DNA of 64,000 nucleotides, taken from Verrucomicrobiota bacterium. GTDB lineage: Bacteria; Verrucomicrobiota; Verrucomicrobiia; Opitutales; Opitutaceae. A program made the position numbers and the translations under genes. Location: positions 13,254 to 77,253 of the forward strand of contig JAEWIY010000076.1 of the NCBI GenBank assembly GCA_023386835.1. The letters run 5' to 3'. Positions 54,694 through 62,953 of the stretch are shown here, piece by piece; position 1 is the stretch's first letter, and every line of letters begins with the position of its first letter. The notes under the pieces are model-generated. The model saw nothing but the letters and a program-made list of their open reading frames with translations, searched no databases and was not told the origin of the DNA.

Positions 54694-54750
54694 CAGAGGT
54701 CGCAGCGTTGACCGGAACCGAAGCGCGAGGCGCTCCGGCCGACCGGTTCG

Positions 54751-56118
54751 TTACTTCTTTTCCGCGGTCTTGGGTTTCTCGACGCGAACCGTCATGCCAT
54801 CGCGCAACGTGCGGGTGATGACGCTGAAACTGCCCGTAACCACTTCGTCACCGGCAGCCACGCCCGACTTGATCTCCATGTACGTGCTGTCGGCGATGCC
54901 AGTTTCGACGGGCACCATCTTAACCTTGGCGCCGGAGTACACGAACACCACACGCTGCAGAGCCTCACGATCGGCGCGCTCACGTTCGCGCTGCTGGCGT
55001 TCGTTCTCCGCCTGCGCCGCGCCTTCGCCCTGCTTCGCCTTCATCTCGCGGTCGCGATCCGCCGCCAGCTGCTCGACGGTCTTGCTGCCTTCGCGTGTCC
55101 GAACCGTCACGGCTTGGATCGGCACGGAGACGACGTTCTCGACTGTCTGCGTCTCGATGTCAGCATTGGCGCTCATTCCGGGGCGCAACCGAACGTCCTT
55201 GTCGGAGATCCGCACACGGACCTCAAAGTTCGTCACCTCCTCCTGCGTGTTCGCGCCCTGCGTTTTGGCGGTGGAGGCGATCTCCTTCACGACGCCCGTG
55301 AATCGACGATTCGGATACGCATCGATCATCACGCGGGCCTGATCGCCAATCTTCACGTTGACGACGTCGTTCTCATTCACGTTCACGCGGACTTCCATGT
55401 CATCCAGGTTGGCGACACGCATGACCTCGGTACCGGAGAACTGGCCCGTCGCGACCACACGCTCACCGACTTCACTCGTCAGCGAACTGACCGTGCCGTC
55501 CATCGGTGAATAGATCGTGGTCTTCTCGAGCTGGTCCTGCGCCTGTTTCAACAGGCCTTCGGCGCGCCGGATCTGTGCCAGGGCGTTGTCATAATTGGCC
55601 TGGGCAACATCGACCGCGGTGCGGGCGGCAAGGTAGTCGGAATCCGAGAGCAGCTTCCGCTGAAAGAGGTCGTCCGAGCGCTGGAAATCCGTCTTGGCCT
55701 GCTGCAACTGCGCCAGACTCTGCACGGCGCCGGCGCGGGACGCGGCGAGATCCGCCTCCCGTTGATCGACCTGGTACTTGTAATTGTCCGATTTGATCCG
55801 GACCAGCAGGTCTCCCTTCTTCACCGTCGCGCCTTCACGGAACGGCAGCTCGATGATTTCACCGGACACTTCCGGCGAGATTTTGACCTCCGTCTCCGGC
55901 TGGATCTTGCCGGTCGCCGAGACGAACTGGGTCAGCGTGCGGACGGACGCCGTCTCGATGGTGACCATAGGGCCCAGGTCGCGCCCCCGGTTCTTCAGGT
56001 ACGCCGCGACGCCGAGGACCACAATGAGCAAGAGGCCGCCAAGCAGCAGCCATTTGCCTTTGCCGCGTTTACGGGAATTGGGAGAGGCACCAGTTGGGAC
56101 GGGAGCGGGGGATGCCAT
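54751..56118 (-). CDS. macA: MacA-type periplasmic adaptor
   Basis: This 455-residue protein has an N-terminal membrane anchor (about 26-44, WLLLGGLLLIVVLGVAAYL). A first lipoyl half (VSGEIIELPFREGATVKKGD) leads to a helical hairpin (about 115-215), the second lipoyl half (YSPMDGTVSSLTSEVGE) and a beta-barrel. A ~50-residue highly charged helical insert (about 350-400, DREMKAKQGEGAAQAENERQ) interrupts the membrane-proximal domain and is not usual in MacA. Its partners are the ATPase and two permeases downstream. It lacks a TolC gene nearby. The ATG at 56118 is chosen; a longer frame to 56367 would overlap the next gene. Confidence 0.93.
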   Translation of the reverse strand: MASPAPVPTGASPNSRKRGKGKWLLLGGLLLIVVLGVAAYLKNRGRDLGPMVTIETASVRTLTQFVSATGKIQPETEVKISPEVSGEIIELPFREGATVKKGDLLVRIKSDNYKYQVDQREADLAASRAGAVQSLAQLQQAKTDFQRSDDLFQRKLLSDSDYLAARTAVDVAQANYDNALAQIRRAEGLLKQAQDQLEKTTIYSPMDGTVSSLTSEVGERVVATGQFSGTEVMRVANLDDMEVRVNVNENDVVNVKIGDQARVMIDAYPNRRFTGVVKEIASTAKTQGANTQEEVTNFEVRVRISDKDVRLRPGMSANADIETQTVENVVSVPIQAVTVRTREGSKTVEQLAADRDREMKAKQGEGAAQAENERQQRERERADREALQRVVFVYSGAKVKMVPVETGIADSTYMEIKSGVAAGDEVVTGSFSVITRTLRDGMTVRVEKPKTAEKK

Positions 56119-56230
56119 GTTTTTTGAGGAAAGGGCGGATCCTGCGTGCAACAGGCGGATCGTGGCAAGCGTGGTGCAACCGGTTAATGATGTCCGTGGC
56201 GTGGGTTGCGTGGTCAGCGGCCGTTTTCGG

Positions 56231-57238
56231 TCAACCCTGATCAAATCGACGGATATCCGCCTCCGGATCGATCGAACCGCTCCCGGCCGCGGCGGCAACC
56301 CATTGGCGGGCCAAAACCGGAGCCCACAGCGTCCCCTTCGAACCGAGTCCGCTGAAGAGACCGACACGGGAGTCGTGCGTCGCCCAGCCCACGACTGGCC
56401 GCCGATCCGGAGCTGTGACGCGGCAACCCACTTCGTGCCCGAGGAGTTCCAGCGCGTTTCCGCTCAGCCGCTGCGCCGCCGCGATGAGTTGCGTCCGCGC
56501 CTCCTCCGTCGGCTGCAGGCCAAGGTCATCCCGATTAAACGTGGCGCCAACCCGCGCCGTTTCGCGCGAGCCCGGCAGCACCCAATGGCCATCATTCAGC
56601 AACACGCCGGGCTCCAGACCCGCCAGACGGCCGACCAGGAGCTCACCTTTGGCGCGCTGCCAGGGCACCTCCGCAAACTCCAACGGGCTCTCCGCCGCAC
56701 CGGTGCACCAGACCATTGCGCCGGCTCCATGCTCCGCGAGCACGGACGCAGCCGGTCGGCCGGGCGCGATCCGTTGTTCAACCAGCCATCCCCGCGCCTG
56801 CCAGCGCTCGCGCAACGCGGCGATCAATCGGGCCGTCTCCACCTGCACGCCGCCCCGGACCCACAGCCCGTCCTCATCGTGCGCCTCCACCCAGCGCGCC
56901 ACCTCGGCCAGCGCGAGCCGCGGCTGCAGCCGCGCCCGTTCCGCTTCAGCACGGTAGCGGCGCCGTATTCGGATTTCGGTGACGAGCGAAACCCCGAGGC
57001 CGTGCTCCAATTCACGATAAACCGCCACCGCCGGCTCACGCCAATCCGCCACGCGCCAGACGGGCGCGAGACGCGGTCCCGACAGGGGATTGATCAGCCC
57101 GGCGCCGACGCGCGAAGCCGCCGCGTCATGACCCGCATCGACGACGCGAAACGGTCGTCCGGAGCGTTCACACGCCCACCCGAGCAGCGAACCGGCCAAC
57201 CCCTGCCCGATGATCAGCAGCGGAGCCTCAGACGCCAT
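56231..57238 (-). CDS. FAD-dependent oxidoreductase, DAO family
   Basis: This 335-residue protein has an N-terminal FAD-binding GxGxxG loop (LLIIGQGLAGSLLGW) and the DAO-family plan. The C-terminal FAD block is RRPVVGWATHDSRVGLFSGL, with GSKG closing. It resembles the oxidase half of MnmC or glycine/D-amino-acid oxidases. The substrate cannot be named. It is the last gene of a minus-strand run, 18 bp after the glucokinase. Confidence 0.87.
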   Translation of the reverse strand: MASEAPLLIIGQGLAGSLLGWACERSGRPFRVVDAGHDAAASRVGAGLINPLSGPRLAPVWRVADWREPAVAVYRELEHGLGVSLVTEIRIRRRYRAEAERARLQPRLALAEVARWVEAHDEDGLWVRGGVQVETARLIAALRERWQARGWLVEQRIAPGRPAASVLAEHGAGAMVWCTGAAESPLEFAEVPWQRAKGELLVGRLAGLEPGVLLNDGHWVLPGSRETARVGATFNRDDLGLQPTEEARTQLIAAAQRLSGNALELLGHEVGCRVTAPDRRPVVGWATHDSRVGLFSGLGSKGTLWAPVLARQWVAAAAGSGSIDPEADIRRFDQG

Positions 57239-57256
57239 GCGTTCACGGACCGGCCA

Positions 57257-57988
57257 CTAACGTTCGGCCGCCAGGGCCGCGCCCACGATGCCCGCCTCGT
57301 TGAAAAACTGCGCCGCCACGATCTCCGACCGCACGGTCAGGTACGGCAGCCATTCCGCATGATCGGCACTGATGCCTCCGCCCACGATGATCAGGGAGGG
57401 GTTCAGCAGGAGTTCAACGATCCCGAGGTATTCATTCACTCGCGACGCCCATTCACGGTATCCGAGCTTCTCCCGCTCCTTCGCGGCAGCTGAAACCGAT
57501 TTCTCCGCAGCCTGGCCGTGCAGCGGGATGTGGCCGAACTCGGTGTTCGGCACGAGGTGCCCGTCCAGGAACAACCCGCTGCCGACGCCGGTTCCGAACG
57601 TCAGCATCAAAACGGAGCCATGGCGCGCCCGCCCGGCGCCAAAACGCACTTCCGCCAGCCCGGCCGCGTCGGCGTCGTTGATCACCTCCACCGGACAGCA
57701 CGTCGCCTCCGTGAACAGCTGGTCGATGTCGACGCCGATGAACTCCTGCGACAGGTTGCCGAGGAAGCTCACCACACCGGCCCGGACCACGCCGGGGAAA
57801 CCGCAACCGATCGGGCCTTTCCAGCTGAAATGCCGCGTCATCTCCGCGACCACCTCAGCCATCTCCGGCGGGGAAAGCAGGTGCGGCGTCGCGATCCGAT
57901 GGCGGGGCGCGAGGAGCTCGCCGGTAGTGAGGTCGACCGGGGCCCCTTTCAGGGAGGAGCCGCCGATATCAATGCCAAGAACGTGCAT
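57257..57988 (-). CDS. ppgK: polyphosphate glucokinase-type ROK kinase
   Basis: This 243-residue ROK kinase has the phosphate loop LGIDIGGSSLKGA, the sugar-binding NDADAAGLAE with its catalytic Asp, and LTFGTGVGSGLF. TEFGHIPLHG carries the usual Glu-x-Gly-His block, and a C-terminal GGGISADH closes the fold. The SSLKGA start fits PpgK, which phosphorylates glucose with polyphosphate or ATP. It lies 66 bp after the FKBP gene on the same strand. Confidence 0.85.
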   Translation of the reverse strand: MHVLGIDIGGSSLKGAPVDLTTGELLAPRHRIATPHLLSPPEMAEVVAEMTRHFSWKGPIGCGFPGVVRAGVVSFLGNLSQEFIGVDIDQLFTEATCCPVEVINDADAAGLAEVRFGAGRARHGSVLMLTFGTGVGSGLFLDGHLVPNTEFGHIPLHGQAAEKSVSAAAKEREKLGYREWASRVNEYLGIVELLLNPSLIIVGGGISADHAEWLPYLTVRSEIVAAQFFNEAGIVGAALAAER

Positions 57989-58054
57989 GCGGGGTCGCGC
58001 AACGAACGGATCGCGGGCGTCAGGCGCAAATGCAAAACGGCCCCTCCACTGCGC

Positions 58055-58531
58055 TTAATGCTGCACCCCGCCCGGCCCGTGCGCGTGACCGTGCTCCAGC
58101 TCTTCGGCCGTCGCCGGGCGCACCGCCACGACTTCGACGTCGAACCGCAGGTCAACGCCGGCCAACGGGTGATTGGCATCCAGCAGCACCTCGTCCCCCT
58201 GAATCTCCACGACAGTGACGATCGGCGCGTGACGGTCCTCCGCGGTCTGAAACTGATCGCCGATGCGCAACTCGCCCTCCACGGGCAGGGCCGAGCGCGG
58301 CACCCGCTGGACCTGCGACATGTCCCGCTCGCCGTACGCACGCGCTGCCGGCACGTCGATGGTCTGCCGCGTTCCCGGCGTGAGTCCGTGCAGCGCCTGC
58401 TCCAGGCCTTCGATGATCTGGCCGCCCCCTTCCAGAAAGCTCAGCGGCTGCCCACCGGCGGAACTGTCGAGCACGCGGCCCGACGGATCGCGCAGCGTGT
58501 AGTGAAACGTAACAACAGATCGTGTGCTCAT
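58055..58531 (-). CDS. SlyD-like FKBP-type prolyl isomerase
   Basis: This 158-residue protein has an FKBP domain split by an insert-in-flap (IF) domain, as in SlyD. VVTFHYTLRDPSGRVLDSSA and LIIPGLEQAL-like QIIEGLEQALHGL are followed by the IF region (about 70-125) and DANHPLAGVDLRFDVEVV. A short His-rich C-terminus (HGHAHGPGGVQH) suggests metal binding. SlyD proteins fold proteins and deliver nickel. It lies 4 bp after the permease gene. Confidence 0.88.
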   Translation of the reverse strand: MSTRSVVTFHYTLRDPSGRVLDSSAGGQPLSFLEGGGQIIEGLEQALHGLTPGTRQTIDVPAARAYGERDMSQVQRVPRSALPVEGELRIGDQFQTAEDRHAPIVTVVEIQGDEVLLDANHPLAGVDLRFDVEVVAVRPATAEELEHGHAHGPGGVQH

Positions 58532-58535
58532 AAAT

Positions 58536-61061
58536 TCAGGTTTCCTGCCGCAGGATCTCGAGCGGCGGGTGGTTGGTGATACCGCGATTGGCCGCCAGGC
58601 CGGTGAGTAGCGTCACCGCCGTCACCGCCAGGACCGCCGAGACCAGCGTGCCGATGGGAAAAACGCCAGAAGTCTCGAAGACAAATCGGGCCAGCAACGC
58701 GTTGGCCGCGGCCGCGAGCCCGCATCCCACCAGCGCCGCCAGGACACCGAGGACGGCATACTCCACGAGCTGAATACGCACGAGCTGGCGCTGCGTGGCT
58801 CCCAGCGTGCGCAGCAGCACGACTTCACGCAGTCGCTGGAACCGCCCGCTCAGGACCGCCCCCGCGAGCACGATGACGCCTGTCACCACCGTAAACAACG
58901 CGATGAACTGCACCACCGCCTGCACCCGGGAGAAGATCCGGTCGAGCGTCTCGAGCACCAGCGCGAGGTCGATCGCCGATACATTGGGCAGTTCGCTGAC
59001 CACTGCGCGCTGGATTCGCGCCGAATCCGCCGGCGTCTCGGCGCGCGTGGCCAAGACGAAGAACTTGGGCGCCGGCTCCAGCACCCCAGCCGGGAAGACG
59101 ACGAAGAAGTTGGGCTCGAGCCGCCGCCATTCGACCTCCCGCAGGCTCGCCACCCGCGCCTTCACCGGCAGCCCTTGCACGTCGAACTCGAGTTCGTCGC
59201 CGAGTTCAAGGCGCAGGTCGCGCGCGATTCCCGACTCGAGCGAAATCGGAACGATCTCTGTATCCGGTTCAACCCGACCGACGAATTCGCCCGCGATGAC
59301 CTTCTCCGTGCCGCTGAGATGGTCGCGGAACGTGGAGCGGTATTCCCGTCGCAACGTCCAACCCGGGATGGTGGATTCCTCGTCGCGCAACAGCTCCGTC
59401 ACCGGCCGGCCCTTGAGTGAGGCCAGTCGCATCGTGACGATCGCCGCCTGGGCGCGCACCGGCGCCTCTTCGCGAGCCAGGATCCGCTGCAACGGTTCGA
59501 CTTGGTCGTCCTGCACATCGAAGAACAGCAGGTTGGGCCGATCGGCTCCACCGCTGCCCTCGATTTGCGCGACCAACGTGGCCCGGGCGAGCATCAGCAT
59601 CACCACCATGAACGTGCCCAGGCCCAGCGCCAGCAGCAGGAGCACCGTGCGATTGTTTGGCCGGTGCAGGTTGGCGATCCCTTGCCGCCACACATATGGC
59701 GCCGAACGGGGAGTAAAACGCCGCGCCGCCCACGCCACCACCCGCGCCAGCCCGGCCAGCACGCCAAAACTCAGCGCCAGCATGCCGACAAAACCCAAAC
59801 CCACTTCCCAGCGCGGCGCCTGCCACCATGAAAAAGCCGCCACCGCCGCGACAATCGCGCCGTAAACAAACCAGCGCAGCGGATCGTGCCGCACCGGCTC
59901 CGACACCTGCGCGCGAATCGCCATCAAGGGCGAGACGCGCCGAATCGCGAGCAGCGGCAGGAGCGTGAACAGGCCGGAGATCAACAGCCCCGCGCCCGCG
60001 CCGCGCAGCACTGCGGCTTTCGAGATAAAGAACTCCACCTCGAACGGAAAAACACGGCCCACCACGCTGGGCAGGAACAGTTGCACCGCGATTCCGAGCA
60101 GCGCACCCGCCACCGCCCCGATCAAACCGAGCCCAAGCCCCTGCACGAGGTACACTCCGAACGCACGTCGCGCGCTGGCTCCGAGACAGCGCAGCACCGC
60201 CACCGTCGGGATCTTCTGCCGAACATGCACATGAATCGCGCTCGCGACGCCAATGGCTCCGAGGAACAGCGCGACAAACCCCACGAGGCTGAGGAACGAA
60301 TACACGTTTTGCAGGCTGCGACCGAGTTCACGTTTGCGCTCCTCCACCGTGTCGAAACCCAGCCGCAGCGAGCGAAAGCGTTCGCGCAGATCGCGGACGA
60401 GGGCTTCCACGTCCTCGTTGTCACCAAATTTATAATACGTCTTGTAGCGCACGAGGCTGCTTGAACCGAGCAGCCCGGTTGCCTCCAGGCGTGCGAGCGG
60501 GATGTACACGCGCGGCGACAACGTCGCGACGGCGGCCGATTCCCCGGGAATCTGCTCGAGTCCACCTGCGATGGTGAACGTCTCGGTGCCGAGCCGGATC
60601 GGGTCGCCCACCTTCAGCCCGAACTGCTCGAGCAGCGTGCGCTCGAGAATCGCGACCGGCCCACCCGCCCGCAGCTGCGCCGGCGCATCGGCCGGCGCCG
60701 TCTTGAACGTGCCGTAGAACGGAAACGCGCCATCCATCGCGCGGAGCGAAACGAGTCGCGTCTGGTTGTCCGCTGTCGGAAACACGATCATCGTCGCGAA
60801 GGCGATTTCCTCCGCGCGCTCGTCACCCAGCTCGTGCAGGAACGCCCGCGCCTCGTCCGTCAGCTCTGACCGCGACTCGACCTCCAAGTCGGCGCCCAGC
60901 AGCGTCTTCGCCTGTTCATCGATCGCGCGCCGCAGGTTCGCGTTGAACGACCCGATCGCCACCAGCGCGGCGATCCCGAGCACAATCGAGAGCGACGCCA
61001 GCAACAACCGCCGCCGCGACGCCCGCGAATCCCGCCAAGCCATCAATAAAACGAACTTCAT
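58536..61061 (-). CDS. ybbP: large FtsX-type ABC permease, YbbP-like
   Basis: This 841-residue protein has the double FtsX layout of YbbP: an N-terminal helix (about 20-42), a first periplasmic domain (about 45-250) and four to six helices (about 255-440). A second periplasmic domain (about 500-700) and three C-terminal helices follow. The family blocks IPTVAVLRCLGASARRAF and REVVLLRTLGATQRQL occur once in each half. In E. coli YbbP pairs with the YbbA ATPase, next to the divergent tesA, and the same three genes occur here. The ATG at 61061 lies only 3 bp before the inverted repeat of the inserted element. Confidence 0.9.
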   Translation of the reverse strand: MKFVLLMAWRDSRASRRRLLLASLSIVLGIAALVAIGSFNANLRRAIDEQAKTLLGADLEVESRSELTDEARAFLHELGDERAEEIAFATMIVFPTADNQTRLVSLRAMDGAFPFYGTFKTAPADAPAQLRAGGPVAILERTLLEQFGLKVGDPIRLGTETFTIAGGLEQIPGESAAVATLSPRVYIPLARLEATGLLGSSSLVRYKTYYKFGDNEDVEALVRDLRERFRSLRLGFDTVEERKRELGRSLQNVYSFLSLVGFVALFLGAIGVASAIHVHVRQKIPTVAVLRCLGASARRAFGVYLVQGLGLGLIGAVAGALLGIAVQLFLPSVVGRVFPFEVEFFISKAAVLRGAGAGLLISGLFTLLPLLAIRRVSPLMAIRAQVSEPVRHDPLRWFVYGAIVAAVAAFSWWQAPRWEVGLGFVGMLALSFGVLAGLARVVAWAARRFTPRSAPYVWRQGIANLHRPNNRTVLLLLALGLGTFMVVMLMLARATLVAQIEGSGGADRPNLLFFDVQDDQVEPLQRILAREEAPVRAQAAIVTMRLASLKGRPVTELLRDEESTIPGWTLRREYRSTFRDHLSGTEKVIAGEFVGRVEPDTEIVPISLESGIARDLRLELGDELEFDVQGLPVKARVASLREVEWRRLEPNFFVVFPAGVLEPAPKFFVLATRAETPADSARIQRAVVSELPNVSAIDLALVLETLDRIFSRVQAVVQFIALFTVVTGVIVLAGAVLSGRFQRLREVVLLRTLGATQRQLVRIQLVEYAVLGVLAALVGCGLAAAANALLARFVFETSGVFPIGTLVSAVLAVTAVTLLTGLAANRGITNHPPLEILRQET

Positions 61062-61064
61062 GGT

Positions 61065-61094
61065 GCGCCCACGGAAAACACGGAAGACACAGAA
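61065..61094 (+). repeat. left inverted repeat of the GxxExxY element
   Basis: This 30-bp sequence matches the reverse complement of 61487-61516 at 26 of 30 positions. It carries the CACGGAAAACACGGAAGACA-type repeat. Confidence 0.7.
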
Positions 61095-61097
61095 GGC

Positions 61098-61478
61098 TCA
61101 GAGCACAAAACGCTCATGTTGAAGTTTGGGATAATGACCAAAGTTGAGGAGAAGCCCCACTCGAAGACCGGTGGCGCGAAGATAATTCTGAACCTGTGCA
61201 CGGTGCTCATCCACCAGCCCTGAGACCGCCTTCAGCTCGAGCAAGATACGTTTATGGCAGATGAAGTCAGCCACGTAGGACTTCCGCAAGGGCTGCCCCT
61301 TGTAATGAAGCACGAGGGGGAACTGGGCGCGGAACGGTATCTTCCGCTCCAGCAACTCCAACTCCAGGCACTCTTGATAAACGGCCTCAAGAAATCCACA
61401 GCCCTTCTCGCGATACACTTCAAAGCACGCACCCAAGATGGCGTACGTCTCCTCTTCGTGGACCAGCTTCGTTGTCAT
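61098..61478 (-). CDS. GxxExxY protein, PD-(D/E)XK nuclease-like
   Basis: This 126-residue protein shows the family name motif in GCGFLEAVYQECLELEL (G-x-x-E-x-x-Y). A PD-(D/E)XK-type core follows: YVADFICHKRILLELKAV with the acidic and Lys residues, then HRAQVQNYLRATGLRVGLLLNFG. The protein is thought to be a small nuclease-fold protein; its function is unknown. It is on the minus strand between the ybbA and ybbP homologues and is flanked by inverted repeats. It reads in their direction, so it could ride on their mRNA. Confidence 0.85.
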   Translation of the reverse strand: MTTKLVHEEETYAILGACFEVYREKGCGFLEAVYQECLELELLERKIPFRAQFPLVLHYKGQPLRKSYVADFICHKRILLELKAVSGLVDEHRAQVQNYLRATGLRVGLLLNFGHYPKLQHERFVL

Positions 61479-61486
61479 CGTGAGGA

Positions 61487-61516
61487 TTCCGTGTCCTCCG
61501 TGTATTCCGTGGGCAC
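61487..61516 (+). repeat. right inverted repeat of the GxxExxY element
   Basis: This 30-bp partner of 61065-61094 matches it in reverse complement at 26 of 30 positions. GATTCGCGGGC follows twice (61522-61532, 61541-61551). Confidence 0.7.
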
Positions 61517-61563
61517 TTCGCGATTCGCGGGCATTCGCGTGATTCGCGGGCGAGTCTCTGAAT

Positions 61564-62265
61564 TTAAGCCGCGGGGACGGCGCTGTCGGTGATGACGCTG
61601 CCGCTGCGGAGGCGGAGGATGCGGTGGCAGCGTTGCGCGAGCTCGAGGTCGTGCGTCACCAGCACGAGGGTCGTGCCACGCTCGCGATTGAGCCCGAAGA
61701 TCAAATCGACGACCGTATGCGCTGTATCCCCGTCGAGATTACCCGTCGGCTCGTCACAGAACAGGATCTTTGGCGCATTGATGAACGCCCGCGCCAGCGC
61801 CACGCGCTGCTGTTCCCCGCCCGAAAGCTGCACCGGGTAGTGATCCGTGCGCTCCCCGAGCCCGACGCGCGCGAGCAACGCCTGCGCTTCGCGCTCGGCC
61901 GCCGGACCGCCGGCCCCCCGCAGTTCCAGCGGCACCAAAACGTTCTCCAACGCGGTCAACGTCGGGATCAGCTGGAAGTTCTGGAAAACGAAACCGACGT
62001 GATCGTTGCGGACCCGCGCTCGTTGATCCTCGGTCATGCGGCCAATCGATTCGCCAGCCACCACCACCTCCCCGCTCGTCGGCCGATCGAGCCCCGCACA
62101 CAAACCAAGCAGCGTTGTTTTGCCACTGCCGGATGGCCCCACGATCGCGAGCGTCGCGCCCGCGCCGAGTTCGAAGCTGACCTCGCGCAGGACCGTCAAC
62201 GACCCGGCGTGGGTGGAGTAGGATTTGGTCAGTCGCTCGACTTTCAACATGGCGTGGTCACTCAT
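61564..62265 (-). CDS. ybbA: ABC ATPase, YbbA-like
   Basis: This 233-residue ATPase has Walker A GPSGSGKTT, the Q-loop GFVFQNFQLIPT, the signature LSGGEQQRVALARA and Walker B ILFCDEPTGNLD. It is the partner of the large permease. In other bacteria the two genes adjoin; here ~500 bp with the GxxExxY gene separate them. The start is set at the ATG at 62265; another ATG at 62250 (MLKVERL) is possible. It is divergent from tesA, with 43 bp between starts. Confidence 0.94.
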   Translation of the reverse strand: MSDHAMLKVERLTKSYSTHAGSLTVLREVSFELGAGATLAIVGPSGSGKTTLLGLCAGLDRPTSGEVVVAGESIGRMTEDQRARVRNDHVGFVFQNFQLIPTLTALENVLVPLELRGAGGPAAEREAQALLARVGLGERTDHYPVQLSGGEQQRVALARAFINAPKILFCDEPTGNLDGDTAHTVVDLIFGLNRERGTTLVLVTHDLELAQRCHRILRLRSGSVITDSAVPAA

Positions 62266-62308
62266 GGGACGGAACCGCGAAGCAAACGGCTCGCTCCCAT
62301 TTGCGCAA

Positions 62309-62932
62309 ATGACGAATCTCCTCTGTCTCGCTTTCGCCACCTTGCTGGCCTGCGCATCGGTCGCCCACGCGGCGCCCGACCGCGGCACTCTCCTGTTTTT
62401 TGGCGACAGCCTGACGGCCGGTTATGGCTTGGATGATCCGATCGGCTCTTCCTTCCCCGGATTGATCCAGGAAAAGATCGATGCCGCCGGCCTGAACTAC
62501 CGCGTGATCAACGCTGGGCTGAGCGGCGAAACCTCGGCTGGTGGCCTGCGACGGATCGACTGGATCCTGCGTCAGCCGGTCAACGTGTTTGTCCTCGAAC
62601 TCGGCGGGAACGACGGCCTGCGCGGGTTGCCCGTCGCAACGCTGCGCGACAACCTGCGCAAGATCCTCGACAAGGTCCGCGCCAAGAATCCCGAGGTGAA
62701 GCTGGTGATCGCCGGCATGCAGATGCCGCAAAACATGGGCGCTTACGCGGACGACTACGCCAAGGTCTTTCCGGAATTGGCGCGTGAATACAACGCCACG
62801 CTGATCCCGTCATTGCTCGAGGGCGTTGGCGGCATCGCTCGTTTGAATTTGCCCGATGGCGTTCACCCAACGACCGAGGGCCACGCCATCGTCGCGGAGA
62901 CGGTCTGGAAATACCTGCAGCCGCTGCTCTAA
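62309..62932 (+). CDS. tesA: TesA-like SGNH esterase
   Basis: This 207-residue protein has a signal peptide (MTNLLCLAFATLLACASVAH, then AA). An SGNH hydrolase follows: block I FFGDSLTAGYGL with the nucleophile Ser, block II NAGLSGETSAGG, block III LELGGNDGLRG and block V LPDGVHPTTEGH with the catalytic Asp and His. TesA cleaves acyl esters and thioesters in the periplasm. tesA divergent from ybbA-ybbP is the E. coli order. The ATG at 62309 gives a proper signal peptide; the longer frame overlaps ybbA. Confidence 0.93.
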   Translation: MTNLLCLAFATLLACASVAHAAPDRGTLLFFGDSLTAGYGLDDPIGSSFPGLIQEKIDAAGLNYRVINAGLSGETSAGGLRRIDWILRQPVNVFVLELGGNDGLRGLPVATLRDNLRKILDKVRAKNPEVKLVIAGMQMPQNMGAYADDYAKVFPELAREYNATLIPSLLEGVGGIARLNLPDGVHPTTEGHAIVAETVWKYLQPLL

Positions 62933-62953
62933 CCGCCGCGGGCGCCGCCGGGC

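Larger units (their letters stand above)
61065..61551. mobile_element. GxxExxY gene cassette with inverted repeats
   Basis: A 126-residue GxxExxY gene is framed by 30-bp imperfect inverted repeats (26/30). It sits between ybbA and ybbP, which normally adjoin. Next to the right arm ATTCGCG occurs three times (61523, 61533, 61542). This looks like a small element inserted as a unit, but no transposase is encoded. Confidence 0.55.

Noticed and set aside
55784..57493. 569-codon open frame on the plus strand
   Set aside because: It lies antisense to the MacA-type and DAO genes, has no recognisable domain and the biased composition of a high-GC antisense frame.
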